Shown in pieces: positions 54,371-61,255 of a DNA stretch of 64,000 bases (the stretch's first letter is position 1; every line of letters starts with the position of its first letter). The stretch is taken from contig MENK01000014.1 of assembly GCA_001768235.1 (NCBI GenBank), positions 128,977 through 192,976 of the forward strand. The letters are read 5' to 3'. The notes beneath the pieces are model-generated. The model was given only the letters and a program-made list of their open reading frames with translations, made no database searches and was not told where the DNA came from. This stretch comes from Bacteroidetes bacterium GWB2_32_14 (GTDB taxonomy: Bacteria > Bacteroidota > Bacteroidia > Bacteroidales > UBA12077). The position numbers and the translations under genes were made by a program.

Positions 54371-54551
54371 AAATATATACTTTAAAAATTAGTATCTTTA
54401 TTTTAGTGGCGTCTCTTTTTTAAAATCTGTCATCGTCCGCACTTTGTCCTAAGCATGAAATACAATCACAATCAAATAAATATTAATGCACCAAACTTTA
54501 AGCGTAGTAGAAAATTCACTTAATTGCTTAATAATCAGTGTTTTATGCCGT

Positions 54552-54574
54552 TTGTTGTATACCGTTTTTCTTAT
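54552..54574. repeat. Boundary motif shared with the ROCO unit
   Basis: TTGTTGT-ATAC-CGTTTTTCT-TAT here and TTGTTGT-GGTA-CGTTTTTCT-AAT at 42451-42473 share two blocks with a four-base variable centre. Each lies within a few bases of the stop codon of a minus-strand gene, in the same orientation. Confidence 0.6.
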
Positions 54575-54783
54575 TACTTAAAAAGTCTAAGTCTTGTTGT
54601 CTGTTGCGTTAAAACATCAATAATGTGCCTTTCGTTACCCGGCTTTTGTCTGTGCTTTTCGGCATCTTCATATGCCTCATCTGAATTATTCCGCCATTTA
54701 CCATGATAGTTGCAAGTCATACAAACTGCTTGATGTTTAATTAACATCGAAGCCATTTCATTTGAAAATGTTGTCTTAGCCAT
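54574..54783 (-). CDS. Small Cys/His protein, likely zinc-ribbon type
   Basis: A 69-residue protein with CMTCNYHGKW followed by a helix (SDEAYEDAEKHRQKPGNERH). The CxxC plus two spaced histidines fit a single-zinc module found in small host-range and regulatory proteins. Start MAKTTFSNEMASML is plausible. It ends one base before the 460-residue gene and is probably cotranscribed with it. Confidence 0.6.
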   Translation of the reverse strand: MAKTTFSNEMASMLIKHQAVCMTCNYHGKWRNNSDEAYEDAEKHRQKPGNERHIIDVLTQQTTRLRLFK

Positions 54784-54784
54784 A

Positions 54785-56167
54785 TTACTTTGATTTTACG
54801 TTTGTTTTAAAATTGAATGGAAAAGTGACTCTTAATCCGTAGTCACTCCTTTTTACCAAACTTTCTTCCGAATGTCTATTGTTTGCCAAATCGAACAAAT
54901 TTGCATAGGGTTCTATGTTAACAATATTGCCGCTTTCAGTTTTGTTTTTAAACGTAAATAAAAAACCAAAACCAAGATTAGTAATAGGTTCTATTCCTGT
55001 CGCAATTTTTTCTTCTGGGTAGATGTGAATTGCTGCTTTATTGTCTTTAAAAAGAAAATAGTAAAAGTCAGCGTTGAATGACACTGTGTGTAAACTGTCT
55101 TTGTATGCACCTTTGTATGCGTTGTATTTATCAGTAATTTTTCTTTCATTGTTTGGTCCATAGCTTTCTGCTTCACTTATTTCAACTTTTGTAAGACTTG
55201 AAAGGTTATCTTCGAATGAATATTTTGCACCAACCGATATGAAGAATGTTTTATATGCAACAGGTGTATAGATGTAATAGTTGTATTTTAATTCAACCGA
55301 ATGGGAAAGAAAATTGTGCTTAGAAACTTGGCTATCAAAAGGTGATGAAGGGTCAAAAAGTTTAAATGAATTGTTTGAAATACCATACCCGATGGAAAAC
55401 CAACCTAACTTAAATCCTGAAATTTTTATATTCGACTCAATTGTATCTAACTTTAAATTATACCAATTATTTAATTCTGTCTCTTGTTGTGATTTTGATG
55501 GGATTTTTGCGAGTTGGTCTTGATTGAACGCTAATTCGGAATTTTGTTTTTCCAAGTCAATTTGTAATTTCTTTGTTTGCAACGCTAAACTGTCTTTGTT
55601 TAATGTAGTGGTTGTATCTATTAGCTTTCCAATATCAGTTATTGCTTTTTCTTTTTTCTTAATTTCACTTTGGATTTTAACAATCTCAATATTTAATTCA
55701 TTTTTAGCATTTTCATGCTCTAATTCAATTTTCTTTATTTTATACTCTTGCTTTAGTTTCCCTTCCTGCTTTTTGTATTTTAAATATTCAGAACGAAAGT
55801 ATTCTATGGTTTTCTTTTTGTGAAAAAGAAAATTATACTGAACGTCTGCTCCAAATTTTGTATTGAATTCTGTGTTTGAAAAGATTGAAAGTAATCCGTC
55901 AGTTATCCCACCATTTGCTTTGATTCCAAGTATTGAGCCGTTTTTGAACACAATATTACCTGCAAAATTAAGTTCTGCATCTTTCGCGTCGATTGATGCA
56001 AAGTTCCCAATAATATTATTGGATTCTGGATTTATAAGATTAGCGAATTCTTTGTAAATTAATCGTTTCACTAACTTTTGGTCAAAGTGAATACTCGTGT
56101 CTTGGACTTGTCCATAACCTTTTAGGCATAGAGCCAATAACAATATTAAAGTAAATTTCTGTTTCAT
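54785..56167 (-). CDS. Secreted protein with coiled coil and probable outer-membrane strands
   Basis: A 460-residue protein with a signal peptide ending GYGQ (about residues 1-20). An initial strand region is followed by a long coiled coil at about 115-215 (KQEGKLKQEYKIKKIELEHE), then alternating aromatic strands (WFSIGYGIS, LKYNYYIYTPVAYKTFFISVG, DYGLRVTFPFNFK) compatible with a beta barrel or surface protein. Function unknown. Upstream is the largest gene-free stretch of the window. Confidence 0.7.
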   Translation of the reverse strand: MKQKFTLILLLALCLKGYGQVQDTSIHFDQKLVKRLIYKEFANLINPESNNIIGNFASIDAKDAELNFAGNIVFKNGSILGIKANGGITDGLLSIFSNTEFNTKFGADVQYNFLFHKKKTIEYFRSEYLKYKKQEGKLKQEYKIKKIELEHENAKNELNIEIVKIQSEIKKKEKAITDIGKLIDTTTTLNKDSLALQTKKLQIDLEKQNSELAFNQDQLAKIPSKSQQETELNNWYNLKLDTIESNIKISGFKLGWFSIGYGISNNSFKLFDPSSPFDSQVSKHNFLSHSVELKYNYYIYTPVAYKTFFISVGAKYSFEDNLSSLTKVEISEAESYGPNNERKITDKYNAYKGAYKDSLHTVSFNADFYYFLFKDNKAAIHIYPEEKIATGIEPITNLGFGFLFTFKNKTESGNIVNIEPYANLFDLANNRHSEESLVKRSDYGLRVTFPFNFKTNVKSK

Positions 56168-56835
56168 ATTCGTGTCGTTTTAAAATGGCACACAACTAAT
56201 TTATAGGAACCTATTTATTATATTTATATTACCATTTTGGATATGTAATTAATCCATTTAGCATATATAAATCAAACTTCTTAAAAATCACGTTCTTAAA
56301 GTTGCAATAAATATTAACCAAAAAGAAAGTTCATATTAAAAAATTGCACATCCTTTCACTTATATGTGCTGCTTTTTTAAAAAAGGTAACCCGGTTTGCT
56401 GTATGTTATAAAACATGTTTGAACATAGAGACGTGCAAGGGTTTGGGAAATAAAAGTCTAATGTTTTTAAGGCATTGTTATATATTAAAATTTTGTTGCC
56501 CGGTAAAATCTTTAATATCTTAATTATATACTGAAATATAAAGGCACCCGTGTTTCTGTCGCCCGTATCGGGCTTCCTTTTTTTATTTGTATAGTTTTAG
56601 TTCCAATGAAACTAACAAGCCCCATCGGGCAAAAGGAAGGCAACAGCTCGTAAATAAGAAAAGTACCGCTGGTACAACAGGTTTACAGATTTTCAGGTTT
56701 AACCAGACAGCGATATAAAAATGCACTTAACAAGAAAATAACATCGAAAAACTTTTGTATAAGCGGGTTAAAAGGTTAAGAAAAAGAATCCCGAAAAATT
56801 GGCTTATCTTTGCAGCAATCTATATAATTTTTTAA
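56168..56835. other. 667-bp region without genes, candidate structured RNA
   Basis: No ORF of credible size or coding bias. There is a hairpin GCCCG-TAT-CGGGC at 56562-56574 extended by outer AAAGG/CCTTT pairs, followed by a T-rich tail, so it could terminate a transcript running rightward. ATCGGGC recurs at about 56630 beside AAAAGGAAG, which is complementary to the CTTCCTTTT after the first copy. The era promoter element lies at the right end. Confidence 0.5.
56805..56812 (+). promoter_or_regulatory. Candidate -7 promoter element of era
   Basis: TATCTTTG (TAnnTTTG), 24 bases before the era ATG. No clear -33 element. Confidence 0.5.
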
Positions 56836-57717
56836 ATGTCACATAAATCAGGTTTTGTAAATATACTGGGTAATCCCAACGTGGGCAAATCAACTTTAAT
56901 GAACGCCCTGGTGGGAGAGAAACTTTCAATAATCACATCGAAAGCCCAAACCACCCGCCACCGCATAATGGGTATTGTTAATGGCGACGATTTCCAGATC
57001 GTGTATTCCGATACCCCGGGTATTCTTAAACCCAACTACAAGTTACAGGAAAAAATGATGGGCTACGTGGGTTCTGCTTTCGAAGATGCCGATATTATCC
57101 TGTATTTAACCGATGTAATCGAGAAATCGGATAAAAACCAACTGTACATCGATCGCCTTTCGCAGGCAGATGCCCCCGTGTTATTGCTTATAAATAAAAT
57201 TGACCTTTCGAACCAGGAAGATTTGGAAAAGATTGTTGACAGGTGGAAAAAGATTTTACCAAAAGCAGAAATAATTCCTATTTCGGCATTAAAGAATTTT
57301 AATCTCGAATATGTATTAAAACGTATTATTGAAAAACTTCCCGAAAGCCCGCCTTATTTCCCGAAAGATTCGTTTACCGATAAAACGGAACGTTTCTTTG
57401 CATCTGAAATTATTCGCGAGAAAATATTGCTCAACTACCAGAAAGAAATTCCGTATTCGGTAGAAGTGGAAATCGAGGAATTTAAAGATACTGAAAAGCT
57501 GCTCCGCATGCGTGCAATTATTTACGTGATACGCAGTTCGCAAAAGGGAATTATTATCGGCCACAAGGGCGAAGCACTAAAAAAAACGGGAACAGAAGCA
57601 CGCAAAGATCTCGAAGATTTTTTCGGCAAAAAAGTTTTCCTGGAGATGTTTGTTAAGGTTAGCAAAGACTGGCGTGACAAAGACCGGACATTAAATAATT
57701 TTGGATACACTATTTAA
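56836..57717 (+). CDS. era: GTPase Era
   Basis: A 293-residue protein with G1 GNPNVGKST, G3 SDTPGI, G4 INKID and the C-terminal KH domain (AIIYVIRSSQKGIIIGHKGEALKKTG). Era binds the 3' end of 16S rRNA and acts in 30S subunit maturation. Normal length. It starts a short operon with a four-helix-bundle gene (11-base gap) and der (16-base gap). Confidence 0.98.
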   Translation: MSHKSGFVNILGNPNVGKSTLMNALVGEKLSIITSKAQTTRHRIMGIVNGDDFQIVYSDTPGILKPNYKLQEKMMGYVGSAFEDADIILYLTDVIEKSDKNQLYIDRLSQADAPVLLLINKIDLSNQEDLEKIVDRWKKILPKAEIIPISALKNFNLEYVLKRIIEKLPESPPYFPKDSFTDKTERFFASEIIREKILLNYQKEIPYSVEVEIEEFKDTEKLLRMRAIIYVIRSSQKGIIIGHKGEALKKTGTEARKDLEDFFGKKVFLEMFVKVSKDWRDKDRTLNNFGYTI

Positions 57718-57727
57718 AGAATAACAA

Positions 57728-58069
57728 ATGCAGGAGTTAGAACAAAAAACATACAATTATACAGTACAAACCATCGGTTTTATTAAATCGCTGGAAAAAG
57801 AATTGCCCCACCTGGTAAACGAAGAACTCAGAACAACTGCCGGAGCTGTGTCGCTTAAGTTTATGGATGCCATGGAGTCGATTGAAAACAAAGATTTTTC
57901 CGACAATATAAAAAAAAGTTTCGATAATGCCAGGCGCTCGTTCGAAATCTTAAAAACACTGAATTGCAGTGCGAACAAAGAACTGGAGAAACAAAAAGCA
58001 TTTTTGTTATCCGAATCGCACGAGATAATTGAGAAACTCAATTTTATAATCAGCAAGTTAATTTATTAA
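57728..58069 (+). CDS. Four-helix-bundle (S23-like) protein between era and der
   Basis: A 113-residue helical protein with the spacing of the four-helix-bundle/IVS family: YNYTVQTIGFIKSLEKEL, ...FMDAMESIENKDFSDNIKKS, FDNARRSFEILKT. The fold is the same as the broken gene at 31.4 kb but the sequence is distant. It lies between two ribosome-assembly GTPases with short gaps, so it is translated from their mRNA. A role with ribosome assembly is attractive but is inference; the family's known link to rRNA is only its presence in 23S intervening sequences. Confidence 0.75.
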   Translation: MQELEQKTYNYTVQTIGFIKSLEKELPHLVNEELRTTAGAVSLKFMDAMESIENKDFSDNIKKSFDNARRSFEILKTLNCSANKELEKQKAFLLSESHEIIEKLNFIISKLIY

Positions 58070-58084
58070 ACAACATAAAATCAA

Positions 58085-59380
58085 ATGATATTAGCAATTG
58101 TAGGAAGGCCCAACGTAGGTAAATCAACGCTTTTTAACCGTTTAACAGGAACAAAACATGCCATAGTTGATGAAACCAGCGGTGTAACAAGAGACCGCCT
58201 TTACGGAAAAGCCGAATGGTCGGGGAGAGAATTTTCTGTAATCGATACGGGGGGGTACGTTCGTAATTCGGACGATATTTTCGAGGAAGAAATACGCAAG
58301 CAGGTTGATATTGCCATTGAAGAGGCCCATGTTGTTCTTTTTGTTGTTGATGTTACCAGCGGTGTTACCGACCTCGATAATTCGGTAGCCGAAATTTTAC
58401 GCAAGTCGAAAAAGAAAGTCATCCTGGCTGTAAATAAAGTGGATAACAACGCCCGTATTATCGAGTCGCATGAATTCTACAAGTTTGGTTTAGGCGAACC
58501 ATTCTGTATATCATCGATAAACGGGAGTGGCACAGGCGAACTGCTCGACGAGGTAATTAAATATGTTGAAACAGACCTTCCCGCTGAACTCGAAATACCC
58601 AAGTTTGCTGTCGTGGGACGCCCGAATGTAGGTAAATCGTCGCTTGTAAATGCTCTTTTAGGTGAAGAACGCAATATTGTTACTCCAATTTCAGGTACTA
58701 CCCGCGATTCCATTTACACCCGTTACAACAAGTACGGGCACGATTTCTACCTTGTTGACACGGCGGGGTTACGTAAAAAGGGCAAGGTTAACGAAGACCT
58801 AGAGTTTTTCTCTGTAATGCGTTCCATACGCGCAATAGAAAATGCCGACGTGTGTCTTTTAATGCTTGATGCTGCCCAGGGCCTCGAAGCCCAGGATATG
58901 AACATTATAAAAGTTATCCTTAAAAACAACAAGGGACTGGTTGTCCTTGTAAACAAGTGGGATTTATACGAGAAAGATACCAATACATCAAAACACTATA
59001 TCGAACAGATAAAACAGAAAATCGCTCCTTTTGTAGATATTCCAATAATTTTTACATCCACGGTTACCAAACAACGCATAAACAAAGTATTGGAAGAAGC
59101 AATGCGGGTTCACGAGAACCGTCAGCGACGCATTTCTACAGCTAAACTGAATGATATTATGCTTGAGGTTATTGCCAGCTACCCGCCACCGGCAGTAAAA
59201 GGGAAATATGTAAAAGTAAAGTATGTTACCCAGTTAAATACACATTACCCATCGTTTGTATTTTTCTGTAACCTGCCTCAGTACGTGACCGATGCATACA
59301 AGCGGTATCTGGAAAATAAGCTTAGAGATAAGTTTGACTTTACAGGAACACCCATACAGATATATATGCGAAAAAAATAA
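58085..59380 (+). CDS. der: GTPase Der (EngA)
   Basis: A 431-residue double GTPase. Domain 1 has [16 protein letters not shown] and NKVDN; domain 2 has [21 protein letters not shown] and NKWDLYEKD; a KH-like C-terminal domain follows. Der acts in 50S subunit assembly. The arrangement era-small gene-der is compact. The overlapping ORF at 59292 is an artefact of its C-terminal coding region. Confidence 0.98.
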   Translation: MILAIVGRPNVGKSTLFNRLTGTKHAIVDETSGVTRDRLYGKAEWSGREFSVIDTGGYVRNSDDIFEEEIRKQVDIAIEEAHVVLFVVDVTSGVTDLDNSVAEILRKSKKKVILAVNKVDNNARIIESHEFYKFGLGEPFCISSINGSGTGELLDEVIKYVETDLPAELEIPKFAVVGRPNVGKSSLVNALLGEERNIVTPISGTTRDSIYTRYNKYGHDFYLVDTAGLRKKGKVNEDLEFFSVMRSIRAIENADVCLLMLDAAQGLEAQDMNIIKVILKNNKGLVVLVNKWDLYEKDTNTSKHYIEQIKQKIAPFVDIPIIFTSTVTKQRINKVLEEAMRVHENRQRRISTAKLNDIMLEVIASYPPPAVKGKYVKVKYVTQLNTHYPSFVFFCNLPQYVTDAYKRYLENKLRDKFDFTGTPIQIYMRKK

Positions 59381-59384
59381 ACAG

Positions 59385-59876
59385 GTGACTCGTTTTGTAA
59401 AAATATCGTTGGTTTTGTTTATCGGCATAGTGCTATCATGCGAAAAAGCTGAAGAATATTCGATTGTACCCGAAATAAAATACAGCGATTTTTATTTAAT
59501 ACCCGGGGTTAGTGGTTCTACTATTGCTACAGGAGTTCTTGTTTTTTCATTTACCGATGGTGATGGCGATATTGGCAATTTCAACAATCCCGACGAAGAC
59601 AATGAAGCCGACTCGTTGAACATGTTTATTTTTGGCTCGTACATTGATGGCGGTGAATTAACTCCTTTTTATACCAACAGCTTAAACCTGCCGTATATTG
59701 AAGAAGGTATTTACAGGAAAAGTATCAGGGGCGATATTGAAATTGAAATCGACCTTACGATACTGACTCCCGATACTTTGCAATACTCTTTTTATTTAGT
59801 TGACAGGGCAGGGCATCAGAGCAATACCGAAGCAACCCCTGTTTTGATTATTTCTGAACTTTTGGAACAATTATAA
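59385..59876 (+). CDS. Lipoprotein with Asp-rich DGDGD motif
   Basis: The track start (59292) overlaps der; the GTG at 59385, four bases after the der stop, gives a signal peptide with lipobox (FIGIVLSCEK). The mature protein has FTDGDGDIGNFNNPDEDNE, an acidic, possibly calcium-binding loop, and a strand-rich body ending YSFYLVDRAGHQSN. Probably lipid-anchored in the cell envelope. No family recognised. It may be read together with der. Confidence 0.7.
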   Translation: MTRFVKISLVLFIGIVLSCEKAEEYSIVPEIKYSDFYLIPGVSGSTIATGVLVFSFTDGDGDIGNFNNPDEDNEADSLNMFIFGSYIDGGELTPFYTNSLNLPYIEEGIYRKSIRGDIEIEIDLTILTPDTLQYSFYLVDRAGHQSNTEATPVLIISELLEQL

Positions 59877-59913
59877 CATTATCTTGTTTTTAAACTAAAC
59901 CGATTACAAAACA

Positions 59914-60654
59914 ATGATGATAACAAGAGATATAAAAATGGCTGATGTAATTCATATGAATCACTTTAGCCTGTCGATACTCGACCGCTTTGGCATTGAG
60001 CTGGGTTTCGGTGATAAAAGCGTTGACGAAACATGCAAAGCCTATAACGTTGACACCGATTTCTTTCTTGAAATCATTAATGCCTTTGTTGACAAGGATT
60101 ATTTTCCTAAAAAACAACTGCAAAGCTTTCCTGTAAAACTGATTACCGAGTATCTTCAAAAAACACACGATTACTACATGCAGGTTAAAGTTCCTGAAAT
60201 TGAATCGCTCATTGAACAAATGGTATTAACCTGCTACACTCAAAAAGAAAATATAAGTCTTTTGGAACGCTTTTTCTCGGGATATAAAACAGAACTTAAA
60301 AATCATATCCAGCGCGAGGAAAAAGTAGTTTTTCCATACACTCACCTGATTGAAAATGCCTTTTATTCAGAAAGAATCGACAAGAAGGTTCTCCAGCAAA
60401 TGGAAGATTATTCGATAGATATTTTCGAAAAAGAACACGACGATATTGAAGAAAAACTTTTTGATCTTAAAAATATAATCATAAAATACCTGCCCCAACC
60501 CAATAACAAAAACCTGTGCCATAATTTATTGCACGAGCTTTTCGGGCTGGAAAAAGACATTAACGATCATTCCCGGATTGAAGACAAGGTGCTTGTACCC
60601 AAAATCCGAGAAATGGAAAAAGGAATCAAAAAGAAAGCCGGAATAATTGCTTAA
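59914..60654 (+). CDS. Hemerythrin-domain protein (RIC/YtfE-like)
   Basis: A 246-residue protein. Residues 1-75 resemble a ScdA/YtfE N-terminal (DUF542-like) region without an obvious Cys pair, and the rest is a hemerythrin-like four-helix bundle with iron-ligand positions HIQREEKVVFPY, KEHDDIEEKLF and NDHSRIEDKVLVPKI. Such proteins sense or repair damage by oxygen, NO or iron stress. It is followed four bases later by a LuxR-type regulator and probably controls or feeds it. Two ATGs at 59914 and 59917. Confidence 0.85.
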   Translation: MMITRDIKMADVIHMNHFSLSILDRFGIELGFGDKSVDETCKAYNVDTDFFLEIINAFVDKDYFPKKQLQSFPVKLITEYLQKTHDYYMQVKVPEIESLIEQMVLTCYTQKENISLLERFFSGYKTELKNHIQREEKVVFPYTHLIENAFYSERIDKKVLQQMEDYSIDIFEKEHDDIEEKLFDLKNIIIKYLPQPNNKNLCHNLLHELFGLEKDINDHSRIEDKVLVPKIREMEKGIKKKAGIIA

Positions 60655-60658
60655 TACT

Positions 60659-61252
60659 ATGCCAGGAATTCAACTTCTTATTTTGGAGGAATCAATAATT
60701 ATTCAGCATGGATTATCGGCTGTTATTGAAAAAATACCGGCAATTCGTGATATTCGTTTTGTGAATTCATCCCGGGAATTGTTATCGTTTTTAAAACATA
60801 TTACCCCTGGTTTAATCATTTTAAACCCCTGTTTAATCGAAAAAAATCATTTAAAATCGATCGATGAAATTGTTAAAAAAGAAAAAATAAAAACCATTTC
60901 GATACACTACGATAAAATACAGGCCACACCTTCGATTCACGGGAATAATACCATTGATTTGAGCTACAGCGAAGAACAAATCAGGGAAGTAATAAGGGCT
61001 GAACTGGGTACCCTGCAACAGGAAAAGAAACCGAAAGAAAAAGAAACATTAAGTACGCGCGAAGAAGATATCGTGCGTGAAATTGCAATGGGTTTATCGA
61101 ATAAAGAAATTGCCGACAAACTGTTTATAAGCCAACATACCGTGATAACCCACAGGAAAAATATAACCCGAAAGCTTGGAATAAAATCCGTTTCGGGTAT
61201 TACTATTTATGCTATACTGAACAAATTAATCCGGATGAACGAAATGGAATAA
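60659..61252 (+). CDS. LuxR-type regulator with receiver-like domain lacking the Asp
   Basis: The track's start (TTG 60647) overlaps the hemerythrin gene; the ATG at 60659 is preferred and leaves a four-base gap. The C-terminal HTH is LSTREEDIVREIAMGLSNKEIADKLFISQHTV, standard NarL/LuxR. The N-terminal 110 residues fold like a receiver, but the phospho-acceptor strand reads LIILNP with N56 where Asp is expected, and the acidic pocket is EE (10-11). It therefore cannot be phosphorylated normally and may respond to its hemerythrin partner instead. Confidence 0.85.
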   Translation: MPGIQLLILEESIIIQHGLSAVIEKIPAIRDIRFVNSSRELLSFLKHITPGLIILNPCLIEKNHLKSIDEIVKKEKIKTISIHYDKIQATPSIHGNNTIDLSYSEEQIREVIRAELGTLQQEKKPKEKETLSTREEDIVREIAMGLSNKEIADKLFISQHTVITHRKNITRKLGIKSVSGITIYAILNKLIRMNEME

Positions 61253-61255
61253 AGA

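Noticed and set aside
59292-59384. N-terminal extension of the DGDGD lipoprotein into der
   Set aside because: Overlap with the der C-terminus and a lipobox placed correctly only from the GTG at 59385 argue for the shorter gene.
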